DNA of 64,000 nt. Source: Anisus vortex. Lineage: Eukaryota; Mollusca; Gastropoda; Planorbidae. The translations under genes and the position numbers were made by a program. The notes under the pieces are model-generated. The model worked only from the letters and a program-made list of their open reading frames with translations, was not told where the DNA came from and did no database searches. Shown here piece after piece: positions 12,001-21,525 of the stretch (its first letter is position 1; every line of letters begins with the position of its first letter). The stretch is taken from positions 17,428,181-17,492,180 of the forward strand of contig OX421500.1 of the NCBI GenBank assembly GCA_949126835.1, read 5' to 3'.

Positions 12001-12831
12001 CAATACTTGTTCTGAACAATGACGGAAACTCGACAACCTGTCCAAATAAATTGCATAAGCTACATATAACACTTAGGATAAAATATTCAAAGTTTTGACA
12101 ATGCTGCTATACAAGCCTTCATGGTCAATATCCCCAGTACATCATATCCATGGTTGAACTACACACACCAGAGAAAATAGGGCAGCGTCAAACACACATT
12201 CATCAACAACTCACGGTAATAAAAGTTTAAAAAAAACAACAAAAAAGCATTTGCAGCTCGCTCCTACAGCGTCGTAGAATCTCTGCGGTGGAACAAACTT
12301 CCAAACAAAATGAAACAAGCGGATAATATTGACATATAACACAAAATAAAAACATATTTATTTCATTATAATAAGGTCGATGTAAAGCGCATTCGGTGCC
12401 AGTTATCTGTAAATAGCGCTATATAAAATATGTAAATTTTAATTAGTAATTTGATAGATCGGAGTAAATGAGCTGTACAATGATTGTACATTTAAATTTT
12501 AACTTAGTTGTTACACCGACAACCGTATTGTTAAGTTCTTACTTTTACACAGCCATGTTCGGCATGCGTTCGGAGCTAATTTTGAGGACAGTTCTTCCTT
12601 GTCATTTATCATTTTGCGGATTTGAGGATTTGAGGACATCCCATCAAGCAGTTTAACTTTATAAAAAAATGTCAATGCAAAAAACTTTTGCAAATAACAT
12701 TTTTACTTTTAAATTTTAAATGCTACTATAATATGTACTTACCATTATATGTGTCCAGTAATAGAAAGACACCTCTAATTCAAGGCACTCTATTGCTTTC
12801 AGGAAAGGTCTTAACAATTCATCTAAATCCT
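1..12831 (-). CDS. TRPM-like cation channel gene A, core and C-terminal exons
   Basis: Span of the supported exons of a TRPM-family (melastatin-like) TRP channel read on the minus strand; the 3' end leaves the window at base 1. TRPM proteins are tetrameric plasma-membrane cation channels with a large cytoplasmic N-terminus, six membrane helices and a coiled-coil tail. Exons in transcript order are 12743-12831, 10586-10690, 9541-9763, 8651-8782 (S1-S2), 5263-5532 (S3-S4), 4948-5128 (S5-pore), 4347-4500 (S6), 1912-2066, 247-325, 106-140 and 1-53. Most junctions are GT/AG and agree in phase. The join 10586-10690 to 9541-9763 does not, so one small exon is probably missing there. Candidate N-terminal exons lie at 17.8-19.0 and 29.0-30.7 kb. 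The family call rests on the S3-S6 pattern and is firm; the member within the family is unknown. Confidence 0.85.
106..140 (-). CDS. TRPM-like gene A, 35-bp C-terminal exon
   Basis: Small exon with acceptor AG at 141-142 and donor GTGCAC. It encodes SNAFLQQGEKEK when joined to the previous exon. The gene C counterpart at 61254-61288 is also exactly 35 bp, has the same phases and encodes a similar short basic stretch containing FLQ. The equal length and phase are the main support. Confidence 0.6.
247..325 (-). CDS. TRPM-like gene A, post-TRP-helix exon
   Basis: Encodes an acidic-to-basic helix containing DEKNLELQKFERKCAQ. It matches the region in TRPM proteins that follows the TRP helix and precedes the coiled coil, where a motif of the form xxALExFERQC is usual. 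The donor is GTAATT. Two acceptors are possible: 325 keeps the phase of exon 1912-2066, while 339 would need another small exon. The homologous gene C exon is 61403-61490. Confidence 0.6.
1595..1775 (-). pseudogene. LINE reverse-transcriptase C-terminal fragment
   Basis: Minus-strand translation gives a stretch with MHLGSLVPKDGGTDKVIKSF, resembling the conserved block of RTE-type LINE proteins downstream of the RT palm that contains a Y-LGS-I-KDGG pattern. It is short and isolated in an intron of gene A. It is a dead fragment. Minus-strand translation of 690-840 (TWAQLRKAAQYR) may be a second scrap of a LINE C-terminus, less certain. Confidence 0.4.
1912..2066 (-). CDS. TRPM-like gene A, TRP-helix exon
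   Basis: This 155-bp exon follows S6 directly (phase 2 in, phase 1 out) and encodes DAVIQKKTKREMVWNFQKFQ, then LTDEFSGTRFLLPPFTYL. In TRPM channels the segment after S6 contains a W-K-x-QRY-x-L-I motif (TRP helix) and a PPPF element a little later. Both are visible here as VWNFQKFQL and LLPPFTYL. The gene C counterpart (61695-61846) is one codon shorter and clearly homologous. Acceptor AG is at 2067-2068; the donor is GTAAGT. Confidence 0.85.
2067..4346. other. Intron of gene A with a GC-rich island
   Basis: No exon was recognised here. The stretch from about 2700 to 3440 is much richer in G and C than its surroundings, with many GGTGGC-like words from 3170 to 3430. It also carries a 13-bp inverted repeat (2903-2915 and 3039-3051, TCGATGCAAAACT and its complement). 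The island has no long open frame. The rest is AT-rich and featureless. Confidence 0.5.
4347..4500 (-). CDS. TRPM-like gene A, outer pore and S6 exon
   Basis: A 154-bp exon with acceptor AG at 4501-4502 and donor GTAAGC. It encodes 50 residues: an extracellular segment with two cysteines (DSCTTDPALYNNHTMLRCP), then S6 (IPVLLGIYALFIQIVMFSLI, then VALF). TRPM channels have the same layout, a cysteine pair in the outer pore followed by P-x-LL-x-IY-L and an S6 ending L-I-A-M-F. NHT is a possible N-glycosylation site. It is 46 of 50 identical to the gene C exon at 62399-62552 by my hand count. Confidence 0.92.
4948..5128 (-). CDS. TRPM-like gene A, S5 and pore-loop exon
   Basis: A 181-bp exon, phase 0 in and phase 1 out. 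The start is a hydrophobic helix (S5, VKIYIPFLLILMLFLVAYSI), then SESILYPEAQ, a typical TRPM post-S5 segment, then VFRKGFWAMLGDYYLEELEA, the pore helix and filter region. Most TRPM filters read FGE or FGQ; here the aligned positions read LGDYYLEELE, which is unusual. Acceptor AG is at 5129-5130; donor GT is at 4946-4947. Confidence 0.92.
5263..5532 (-). CDS. TRPM-like gene A, S3-S4 exon
   Basis: A 270-bp exon encoding 90 residues in frame (phase 0 on both sides). It holds S3 (NVLDNVSIATAYIAWSLRW, matching the TRPM W-N-x-LD-V pattern), a short loop, S4 (ARYFLCFNFTLYVFRFMEFF) and the S4-S5 linker (YIGPILVMIRAM, matching LGPKIIMIGRM). Acceptor AG is at 5533-5534; the donor is GTAACC. The last 72 residues differ at only 8 positions from gene C exon 63379-63648. 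Confidence 0.93.
6396..6459. promoter_or_regulatory. Duplicated CRE-like motif
   Basis: A 19-bp sequence, GACGTCACGTTCACGTCAT, occurs twice, at 6397-6415 and 6441-6459. The first copy is preceded by T, making a perfect TGACGTCA palindrome, the consensus CREB/ATF binding site. Each copy contains a second half-site, ACGTCA. It lies in an intron of gene A. Whether it is used as an enhancer is unknown. Confidence 0.35.
7617..7925 (+). pseudogene. LINE C-terminal and 3'-end fragment
   Basis: The open frame contains MKKGRQRWAGHLERTPNCRG followed by KARGKRHKDRTRLRWMDEVD. This is the usual tail of LINE polyproteins (RLRWLGHVxRM, then GKRxxGRPRxRWxDxV). It is followed by a GATGATGATGATG tail at about 7912-7926, typical of the 3' end of such elements. 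5'-truncated copy inside a gene A intron. Confidence 0.7.
8651..8782 (-). CDS. TRPM-like gene A, S1-S2 exon
   Basis: A 132-bp exon of 44 codons, phase 0 on both sides. It encodes the S1 helix (LAFLLFLTSYSILLLSKLSA), a short extracellular loop, and S2 (HWLEAIVILYIICFQFKEYH). The pattern FLLFLxSY then W-E-x-I-V-Y-I-x-(E)-E-x-RQ is typical of TRPM S1-S2. Acceptor AG is at 8783-8784 and donor GTATGT. It joins in frame to 5263-5532, although a small extra exon in between cannot be excluded. Confidence 0.82.
9541..9763 (-). CDS. TRPM-like gene A, pre-S1 helical-region exon
   Basis: A 223-bp exon encoding about 74 residues: FYQSLANDVLEACGKSDMNE, a segment with FSLLVNQSPALNESYVNIAL, then HFTQQSACVSLNKILWKHF. 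TRPM proteins have this pattern shortly before S1: A-x-x-LL-x-C-x-x-D, then LL, then C-L-x-LA and a W. Acceptor AG is at 9764-9765 and donor GTATGT. The incoming phase needs two bases from the previous exon, which 10586-10690 does not supply. Confidence 0.75.
10586..10690 (-). CDS. TRPM-like gene A, cytoplasmic-domain exon
   Basis: A 105-bp exon (35 codons, phase 0 on both sides as drawn) beginning NPLGGALLAVYLLKTKLNDE and ending in a lysine-rich stretch. It corresponds to the TRPM segment with a GALLAxxLLKxM motif. The donor GTATTT is weak and its phase does not match the next exon, so the 3' boundary may be wrong or a small exon is missing. The acceptor CAG at 10691-10693 is good. Confidence 0.65.
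11188..11231. repeat. Perfect 22-bp tandem duplication
   Basis: The 22-bp unit at 11188-11209 is repeated exactly at 11210-11231. It lies in an intron of gene A. No function is evident. Confidence 0.9.
11990..12445 (+). pseudogene. LINE C-terminal fragment with 3' UTR
   Basis: Translation in shifting frames shows LHKLHITLRIKYSK, then YTSLHGQYPQYIISMVELHT, then AFAARSYSVVESLRWNKLPN. These match the tail of CR1/Jockey-type LINE proteins (LHWLPVxxRIxYK, ALHGxAPxYL, then FSVxxPxLWNSLP). The 3' part reads GTAAAGCGC and later GCGCTATATAAA, a common LINE 3'-end motif. Several stops and frame shifts show it is dead. Confidence 0.7.
12743..12831 (-). CDS. TRPM-like gene A, cytoplasmic-domain exon
   Basis: Encodes DLDELLRPFLKAIECLELEV followed by SFYYWTHIM and donor GTAAGT. 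It joins in phase 0 to NPLGGALL of the next exon, which fits the TRPM region containing a conserved W and then the ALLAxxLL motif. Two acceptor AGs lie two bases apart (exon top 12831 or 12829), so the start is ambiguous. Confidence 0.55.
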
Positions 12832-13075
12832 CTATTATAAAGTCAATTAAAAATGATAAAATTACAATTCATAATATATTATTAAAAACTTCACATTTAT
12901 TTGAATACTTTAACATAACTAACAAACTTAATACACACACTTATATATACATATATACATTATTTATTTATATATATTATGTATATATAATAATATGCAT
13001 ATATAGAGAGAAAGAGAAAGATATTGTGAGAGTCTACCTCTGAGGGTTGGGTGCAGAGGGTTTTCCTAAGAAAAT

Positions 13076-13401
13076 CGGTGTTTTTTAAGCAATATATATT
13101 TAAAATCATAGGCCTACTGATCAAATCAAGAGATATTACCTTTGTTTTCATCTGCAAAAGAAAAAAAAAAAAAAAAAGCTCTAAAGTTATTGGTAGTTTT
13201 TTAGCAATATTTTTTTACAACAATACTTATCAAATCAGGTGATATCACCTGATTTCTCGCCTGCAAAAAAAATAAAATAAAGCTCTAAGGCCCTTAAGGT
13301 TATTTGCGTTTTGTTGAGTAATATTTATTGTAAAAAAATAATTATTGGATCAAGTAATAATTACCTATTTTCTCACCTGCAAAAAAAAAAGAGCTCTACT
13401 A
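13076..13401. repeat. Three diverged tandem copies of a ~112-bp unit
   Basis: Copies lie at about 13076-13190, 13191-13303 and 13304-13401. Each has the order TTTTTxAGCAATAT, a central ATCA(A)-rich part, CACCTGC(A)n and AGCTCTA. The A-tracts differ in length. Copy 2 contains a perfect 24-bp palindrome at 13232-13255 (half-site AAATCAGGTGAT). The repeat lies in an intron of gene A. Confidence 0.75.
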
Positions 13402-13444
13402 AGTTTCACATAAAATAATAACAATAATGATATATTAACATAAC

Positions 13445-13470
13445 ATATATATATATATATATATATATAT
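13445..13470. repeat. (AT)n microsatellite next to an LTR-like terminus
   Basis: A TA-dinucleotide run followed immediately by TGTTACGAAACG, which resembles the terminus of the LTR family in this window (TGTTACG). A possible solo LTR or LTR fragment extends to about 13700. Its other end was not found. Confidence 0.5.
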
Positions 13471-15170
13471 TGTTACGAAACGTAAATCGCATACGTTGCA
13501 TTGTTATTAAACAGATACTAATAATTTAAGCGAATTGCCGTAAAAGCGATAGAAAGTATTTCGTAAACCAAGGACGTCGGTTTTTCCTACTTGAATAACC
13601 ATTCGCGATTGGTGAACTCTTTGAGAAGCCAAGGGCGACGGTTTTACCCAAGTAATTAGGTGTTTTTTAGTATTTTGTAAACGCATATAATTTATACACA
13701 ATAAAAAACAAATACAATATTAATGTTATGTTATTTGTGGAATTTTCGGTATATTCTATATAGAAAATATTTGCATTTTAACTTTGCTCAACATGTTTAG
13801 TTATTTTATTTTAAAACCGATTTTTATCTTAACAGATGTGTTTATATGCAATAAATATTATTTTTATTGTTTTCTCAGACTATTGTATATAGACCTACAT
13901 AATCGTTTTTATTAGTATCCAATTAGCGTAAGTTAGTTAACGTTTTTATTGTCTAAAGTCTAGAATATTGAACAGTCTAATAAATTGTATTATCCGTTTT
14001 ATTTTATATGGCATGCTTCACTGGTTAAACTACATTTTAATACATTGAAGTTTAATACATAAAAGTCGCTTAAGTAGAATTTCCTCCCTGTACATTGATA
14101 TGTGTGTAATCTCTAATTGACAAGGTGAATGTTATAACGTAGTTTTGGTAAATTTTAGATTCTTGTTGTAATAATAATAAAATAATAATCTTTCAAAAAC
14201 TAGACTTAAATTATAATATTCTAAATTAAACTATTTAGGCTATAGTTAAATAAAAGTGTAGAAAATGTTCTTTGCAGCAGTTTACATTTCATATTGTGTT
14301 CAAAACATAAGTAAAAAAGAAAATGGCGACAAAATAAAAAAGGAAAATAGACATTACTTTTTTTTTTTAGCTATAAATTTTTCAATTTTTTCATTTCCAT
14401 TGGTTTCTTGTTCTCTGTTAGTTTTGTGCTGAGAGATGACGGAAATGTAAAATAAAAAAAAATTCAAAAGACAAAATATACTTTAAATGTTTATAAAATG
14501 TCCACATTTTTTAATTAAAAACCCTGCTTTCCGAATTTTTTTCCTCCCAAATCCTTTTAAATTATTTTTATTTACGAGTAACATTTTACTTAAGCAAACT
14601 AAACCATTAATAATTCTGTAATTCATAAAATACCACTGTTGAAGAAACTAATATTTAAAAACAGAAACCACAAAGAAAAAAAAGATGCATTTTATCAGCT
14701 TACCAATTTTATCTCGTCTTTCGAAATATTTATGACAAAAACGTTGCATTCATTGTGGTCTTTTGTTTCTAAATTGATTTATTATAAAATAACAGCCTTA
14801 GTAAATAGATCAATATATATTATTTATCGAAAACATTTGCATTCACTTAACAAAAAAATTCCAATAATAGTAAATAATTCAAAGTTTCCAAAAGATGATT
14901 CATTTAAGGAATACATAATTCTAATAGCACATTAGTTACATTACATTAACTTCATACAAAATAAAATATTCATATTATGTACATCAAGCTGAGCGAAAAA
15001 AAAGGAACCAAACTTAAACGTACAAATACACCACTATCAAACCATATAACTAATTTAATGTTGTTTTTTTCTTTGCAAACAACGCAACTGTTAAGTTTAT
15101 TCATGCTTTGCTATACCAACAATATTTTTTTTTCAATGTATTTATTATTATTATCTTAGTTTTATTAATG
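13471..15170. other. AT-rich stretch without a recognised gene
   Basis: Only AT-rich sequence and a weak internal duplication near 13560-13660 (CCAAGGACGTCGG and CCAAGGGCGACGG). A 98-codon open frame at 14639-14935 has low-complexity composition and no recognisable family. Confidence 0.5.
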
Positions 15171-15760
15171 TGTCTATGGGTGGAGGGAAATACACTAGAC
15201 TTTTCCTGATATTTCTGTACATACAAATCTGTATATTATACAATGTATTATAGACTATATATTTTTACAGATTAATAGCGTCCAGAGCTCTCTCTCAATG
15301 CGAGTTTTGTCGATGGTACTAAAATTAGACCATTCCTTTTAATGAATGTCTTTTTAGTCTACTTTAATAACGAGTTCAAAAATTCTAGAAATCCACTCTT
15401 GTATCGACTGTAAATCCTAGGAATACCTTATTATTTCACGTACTGTACGTGTTAAAACTATCGTTTTTATTATGAGTATTGTAAATAGTACCAACATTTT
15501 TACCCCTCTCTTAATAGGTCTGCTCCCCGCCCTTCCCCGCTAGTATTTAAGGCGCTTAGCGTAGTTTTTCTAGAGAGTTTGCTAGAGAAAGTCTTTTGAG
15601 TCTGTTAGTTGACGCCTGTGTTGGGTCTGTTTCACTGTTGATGTATATAATGATTCTATTGTACATACTTAGAAGTATTGGATTTTTTATTTAAAAAAAA
15701 ATATCTTCCTGATATTTGCCCTGAAGCTTATGTTGTCAAATAAATGTTTTATTATATACA

Positions 15761-15808
<48 letters not shown>

Positions 15809-15986
15809 ACTACAACGTCAAGGAAAGTAACTGTCAGACGGCAAATCCTGAGTTTGTTCCCAAGACAATAAGGAGTACGCGTAATGCTAAAGTATAATAA
15901 TATTAACTAATGTCTACCCTCGGACGAACGAGTTTTAACAACAACATTTACGCTACTCTGACCATTAGGGAATTGTGGTCGTAACA
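15171..15986 (+). mobile_element. Solo LTR, relative of the Gmr1-like element
   Basis: It begins TGTCTATGGG and ends GGTCGTAACA. It aligns over most of its length with the LTR-like sequence at 32767-33403, and its last ~170 bp match the reverse complement of the LTR at 20849-21525. It contains a TATTTAAGGCGC element that could be a promoter and an internal (TA)n run at 15765-15802. No coding region is attached, so it is read as a solo LTR in plus orientation. The left boundary is approximate. Confidence 0.65.
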
Positions 15987-16439
15987 ATATTCATCGCCTG
16001 ATCTTATACTAAGAAAGACTATAAACGGAAACTGTCAGGACGCCAGAACCCGCCAAACAGTCGATGCACGGATGAGTGAATCTACAGACAATCCTAGACG
16101 ATTGCATCTTCTGAAGGCTACAGGATTGTGTTCGTAGCACTATTAGCAATCAGTCATAATCAGCATCTAGCATATACAGCCTATTGTCAAGTGAATAGGG
16201 TGAGGTGAAAAAGTTTTACAATTGTTGATATGGGAGAGGGGGGTAGCGATGACGTTAATTTGACGTAAACAATCTTACGTCATCTATTATTCATTATTTA
16301 AAAAAAAAATATTGTTGTGCTTTTGAGGGTCGCTATTAATAGGTGCAACTTTAAACTTCATAAATATAGATAATAATAATAATACTCTTTTTAAAATAAA
16401 TGTGTATGAGTAAAATATGTATTATTATGCTTTTTATTA

Positions 16440-16815
16440 GCAGTGAGATGCCTACGTAAATTTGTAAACACCTCCTACAAAGATCGAGTTACAATTGAGG
16501 CTGTCCGTGAGCAAATTAGCAAAGTCATCGCCTTCACGAATATCTACTCAGAGCCATTAAATCCAGAAAACTAAGATGCAACGGACGTGTGGCAAGATCT
16601 AATGGCCTGGCGAAAACCATCCTGCAGGGCACAGCGCGGGGTGGAAAACAAAGAGCCAGGCAGAAAAGACGATGGGATGATGACATCAAAGAGTGGACCG
16701 GCTTGTCTTTTGCAGACTCCCAGAGGGCGGCGCAGGACAGTGACGAATGGCGTAAAATGATCCATCATTAAAAAAATGGTGCCTCAACGACCCTCACTCG
16801 GGGTATGGGATAGAA
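16440..16815 (+). pseudogene. LINE C-terminal fragment with 3' tail
   Basis: Before a frame shift it encodes MRCLRKFVNTSYKDRVT-like sequence (16446-16570). After it comes VARSNGLAKTILQGTARGGK, then RARQKRRWDDDIKEWTGLSF. This is the well-known C-terminus of RTE/RT-endonuclease LINEs. It ends with GGTATGGGATAGAAGAAGAAG, a usual 3' end with a short trinucleotide tail. 5'-truncated, with one or more frame shifts. Confidence 0.8.
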
Positions 16816-16859
16816 GAAGAAGAAGAAGTAGCAGTGGCATAGTGGGTGGTGGCGAAAAG

Positions 16860-17839
16860 GGAAAGACATACAAAAAGTGTGCGGGGGAACAATAATGCAA
16901 GTGGGAATAGTGAACGAGGTTGTGTAATATAAGGCGAATTCTTAACTAGTGCTCAACTTACTCCTATTTATTGAACTTTTTTTCTTTTCTCTCTGCTTAG
17001 CAGAATATAATAGTTTTCCCTAGTCTTTAATCGCGCTTACCGTCTTGAATTTCAGAACATTCGGGACTGCATTATTTATTTCGTGTGTAATTTTCATTTG
17101 CTACATGCAATGATTTTAAAAAGTATCATGCACCATTAGATATGGAAAGAACTGTCTACGTCTAGATTGACCTTTGCTTTAAATAAAGAAGCGAACATTT
17201 AAAAAAGTCAAAAGCGAGACAATGTTCATTATGCTGGATTCTTTTAATTCGTATTATTAATTATTTACTAAACCGAAACAACTACTTTAAGGTACATTTC
17301 ATGTCGTAAACCTCTGGAAGTGTAATCTTATGTCTTGCAAGGGTTTTTTAGTAGCCATCTTGGGACATTCTCTTGTGACCCAGTGTTTTTCCCACTAATG
17401 TATGACTTTGTCTTTTCCTAATATTTTAAGATGCAAATACATAAATTATCTTTTTAAGATACATATTAAATATTCATTCATTTAAACAAGATTATCGTAG
17501 TTTATTTAATTAAACGTAGATGTAAGCATGATTGAGAGTAGGTCTGATTTCGTGTAATCCAGACCCCATACAAAGTATTTTTTTTTCAATCGTTTTTCAA
17601 TGTCAAATCCAAACAAGCCCGTATCAACTCGAGAGTAGTTAGCCAATATTTGAGGAACGCTATGTCATCACAAGAAGCAAGTCAGAATCCTGCAGGGTTT
17701 TATGCGGACATTGGTGTTATAAATAGCCACCAACAAATGTATCTGCGCTGAAGAATACGTTTTTTTACACAAGCAAGTCTATTAAAATATCATAGTAAGT
17801 AATAACACTTTAATCGACTAGAAAAAGCATCGTATATAC
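16860..17839. other. No gene recognised
   Basis: AT-rich DNA between the LINE fragment and a candidate exon at 17840. Nothing supported. Confidence 0.5.
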
Positions 17840-17889
17840 CTGTGACAATACAATTCTTCACATTTTTTTCATCCTGAACACTCAGTTTA
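17840..17889 (-). CDS. Candidate exon of gene A (weak)
   Basis: A 50-bp interval bounded by acceptor TTACAG and donor GTATAT. It reads KLSVQDEKNVKNCIVT. Joined to the candidate exon at 18997-19016 in matching phase it gives IPKFSRIKLSVQDEKNVKNC. No TRPM motif is certain in it. Support is splice signals and phase only. Confidence 0.3.
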
Positions 17890-18009
17890 CTGTAATATAC
17901 AAACATCAATTGTTAAAGTGTAATCATATTAACGAAAACAAGTTTTAAAAAGCAAAAAAAAATCTCTTACACAAAACAGGTAACATTACATATTTTAACT
18001 CGTAATGTC

Positions 18010-18400
18010 TGTCTGTCTGTCTTTTTGCTTGGTTGGTTGCTTGCTTGTTAGCTAAACTTTGCATAGATGTTTCGACCACTTCTCGTCGTACAATCAAGCT
18101 GAAACTTGGGCAGCAGACTTGTCACGACTAGCAATACATTCTATCAAATTTTTAACATTATAGCTTCCGGAATAGTCACGAATTCCTTAAACCAATTTGC
18201 GAATCGAAGAAAATATTTTACTTCAAACATGGCTGCCTCTACCGGAAGAGACGGAAGTAAATAAACTTTTCGGATATGTTAGTTTTTACGAAATAAATAG
18301 AATGAAAACGACACAATGTAGCCGAAAAAAAGCGAGTTATCTTTTTATGGTTTTTGCGGGCCAAAGCTAGAAAAATAAAAGGATTCGCAAAATTTTAGTG
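18010..18400. repeat. Probable dispersed repeat with GTCT microsatellite
   Basis: Starts with a (GTCT)n run near 18008, followed by a more GC-balanced stretch (GTTTCGACCACTTCTCG, GGCTGCCTCTACCGGAAGAG) that stands out from the AT-rich surroundings. It looks like a transposon-derived segment. No second copy was found in this window. Confidence 0.3.
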
Positions 18401-18996
18401 TGGAAATTCATAAAGTATGATTTCACTTATATTTATTTTAATCTATCAACATATAAATTAAATATAAACTTAGTTTACAAAGAAAGGGAGTATAATAAAA
18501 ACTTAGTTTTTATGAGTTAGTTTTTTAATATTTTATTTTCATTTATGCATGGATGCAAATTAATTTTGTTGGTAATGAATAATGCATGTTCTATAGAATA
18601 CCAATAAGGAAAGACCGAACGTTTAGGAAAGAAGAAAAAGAAATTTTACAAGAGTGTATAGAAATTACGCAATCAATCTTTAAAGCATAATTGTTTTTTT
18701 TTGTTTTGTTTTTTTAAATGATGTGAAGTTGTATTCCGTAAATAAGGAGACAAGTAAACGAGTATAGACATATAATTCATAATTGAATAAAATTGTATAC
18801 TTTTTATTCAGCAAACAAAATTATACAATTACTTCTATGATAATCTAATTAGCAGGGATTTCTGACAAATCTAGTTAATTTATTTGTATTTTTTAAAATT
18901 ACTTTAAAAGAATGCGCCTAGCTTAGCATTAAGCGTGTTATTAAAGTAATAGAAGTAATAGACCTAATGCTTTAAAAAAAAAACAATAATACTTAC

Positions 18997-19016
18997 ATTC
19001 GTGAAAATTTGGGAAT
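18997..19016 (-). CDS. Candidate 20-bp microexon of gene A (weak)
   Basis: Bounded by TATTACAG and GTAAGT; encodes IPKFSR plus two bases and joins in phase to 17840-17889. A microexon this short could be chance. Confidence 0.25.
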
Positions 19017-19718
19017 CTGTAATACAAAATTAATATTAGACTTATATATAAAAGTCGTTTAGAAAAAATGCATTGTAACCATATTTATTTAATTATTTTT
19101 TGTGATAAAATTGTAAACTAAGGCTATAAACGGCTAACTCTTTACGACTTTTGGTTATTTGATTGTATTGTTTTTTTTCAATAACTAGGCGGCATGTACA
19201 TAATCATTTCAATAATTAGAATCTATGTAACTAAATGTTAATAGCCACATGTTTATTAGAAAAGAAAGGAAAATACATTTAAATGATGTTGTACGTGATC
19301 CTTAATAAACAAAAATATTATTGCAATTTATAATTATTAAAGGATGAATAAGTTCCATACAAATAATCTATAAATAATATAAAATAGACGTTCTAAGTAC
19401 AAAAGCATATCACTTAAATATGCATTTTAGTAGTGTATTTTATCTTATGTCACGATATAACATACGATACAAGGAAATGTACTCATTTTCGAAATAACTA
19501 ATAAAAAAAAATATGTATATTTATGAATGTGTATGCATATCATGTTGGATATATATTTTCATATTGTAATAACAATTTTATCAATAAAATTATTTCGAGT
19601 TATTTATTTTAATATTGTTTTATGATGTAGAGATCTGTTGCTTTCGAATTGTATCGATTATTCAATTATAATTTTTATCATGGCGTCTAGATTAGTTGCG
19701 TACACCAGACTAGAACTC

Positions 19719-20139
19719 CTATTGGAAGCGAGAGCTGGGAGTATTATTCCCTTGTAGCTCTGAACAAGAATTCAGCCGTGCGTTTGAGCACGGCTCTATC
19801 TTCGTAGAGATCAGTGGATAGTGGGTCACCCGTCCCATCTCCTCGATCGAGGAGACGGGGGCACTCCCGCAAGATATGCTCCACTGTCTCCTCCTTCTCC
19901 CCACAGTGGCGACACCGCGAGTCGTAATTAGGCCAGAACCTGGCGAAGTATGCCCCAATGGGGCAGTGGCCAGTGCGGAATTGAGATATGATATTCTGTT
20001 CCGACCTATTTAGTTGCGTACACCACAATGTGTTATCGTAGTTGCTAAACGTTTTTACTACGCATTTTGTCTTGACATTCTTGAAAATTTTGTGAAAATC
20101 GTTTCGATCACTTTCTGCACTAAAATCTAAGGCAAGCAA
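19719..20139 (-). pseudogene. Non-LTR retrotransposon C-terminal zinc-finger fragment
   Basis: An open frame of 131 codons ending near 19744. It contains SEQNIISQFRTGHCPIGAYF, then DSRCRHCGEKEETVEHILRE and CPRL. The pattern LRTGHxPLxxYL then CxxCGxxEETxxHxLxxCP is the RNase H/zinc-finger end of non-LTR reverse transcriptases (zf-RVT). The rest of the element is absent. Confidence 0.75.
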
Positions 20140-20324
20140 AGTACAACGTTTGTGGAATTGTTGTTTTAAATAACGGTAAAGCAGCTACTTATTAACGACT
20201 AGCGAAGTTTAATGTTATTATTGTACATAAGTAAAATAATTATATTCTTCTTCGAACGAGCGTCTTCAATACATTATTTTATAGTAAGCTAGACCCTAGA
20301 CGGACGACAAACAAGCAGGAAATA

Positions 20325-20329
<5 letters not shown>

Positions 20330-20386
<57 letters not shown>
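20330..20386. repeat. (TA)n microsatellite
   Basis: A pure TA-dinucleotide run of about 57 bp. Confidence 0.95.
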
Positions 20387-20390
<4 letters not shown>

Positions 20391-20848
20391 TCGCGGGTAT
20401 TACGTGGTCTGTTTAGTAACTTGTTCACTATTATATTAAATTCAAGCCATTCGATGAGTTTTCATAATAATTAACTAAGCAAAAATCAACAACAGCAATA
20501 AAACCTGTTCGTGCTTTACATAGATAATGACAGCATAACTGACCCTAACTTGATTACTTGTTATTATTATCAATCAGCTGTTCAGTGTTGTATCGACAAT
20601 ATGCCAGTGGTCATCCAGCACTGTCGTACATGCCGAAACTATGTAAGATATATTATATTAATTATGTCCACTGGATGTAGAATTCCATATATTATTGTGA
20701 ACCAACCAGTTCTTTAATCGTTTGTTATTATTGAGTTATATGACGTACTAAAGCTGTTCTTATCAGTTATATTATGTAATTGCTCGTGAGCCCCCTTTTG
20801 ATGAATACGACTTAATTACGCCGTTATCCAAAATTGATATATATATAT

Positions 20849-21525
20849 TGTTACGTCCACAATCCCCTTGTGGCCAGAGCTGTGTAGATCTTGCTGATAA
20901 TTCTCGTTAGTCCTAGGGGAGACTTTAATTATTAGTATTTATGTTTCAGTATTACACGAACTCTTCTTATAGTCCTGGGCACAAATTCAGTATTTGTATT
21001 CCAACATTTCCTTTCTTGTACATTATGGTAGTAGATAAGTCTTATAGTAATGTATACAACACAATAGGATAATAACTTGACAAGGAAGCTTCAGTGTAAC
21101 TGTTGTTGATAGTTTATTTCAGGTGGTATGTTCAATATATACAATATATCTATTATGTACAGTTAGAATAAAATAGTGCAAAAGTTAAACGTTCTCAAAG
21201 GAACATATTTTGAAACTCCCTGTCTTTCAGACAAAACAAATCATTAAATACTATCCGAGTGGTGCAAGGGATAGACCCATTACCAGTAGGGGTGAAAATC
21301 ATGGTATCTTTACAAAACTCATAACAAAAACGATAGAAACTTCCCCTATTAAATAATGAGTCGTTCCCAGACTCTGAGAATTTGAGATCAACACAGAATC
21401 CCAACATTACCTAGAACCTTTAGTTTTCCTACTAAACGTTCTAATATTGTGTGTAGTAAGAAAAGAGAGAGACAGAGGAATAAACATTGCGTGTTCCAAT
21501 TCTTGGAAAAACAATATACATGACA
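20849..21525 (-). repeat. LTR (3' LTR in coding sense)
   Basis: 677 bp, TGTTACG...ATGACA on the plus strand. It differs from the copy at 27131-27806 at about a dozen positions by eye. It abuts a short (TA)n tract on its left. Open frames inside it, such as 21195-21407, recur in the other LTR and are not genes. Confidence 0.9.

Noticed and set aside
14639..14935. 98-codon open frame on the plus strand
   Set aside because: Low-complexity lysine, isoleucine and phenylalanine composition as expected from AT-rich DNA, no domain, no splice context.
21195..21407. 70-codon minus-strand frame also present at 27476-27688
   Set aside because: Lies within the LTRs, and both copies are the same LTR sequence. 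No protein signature.
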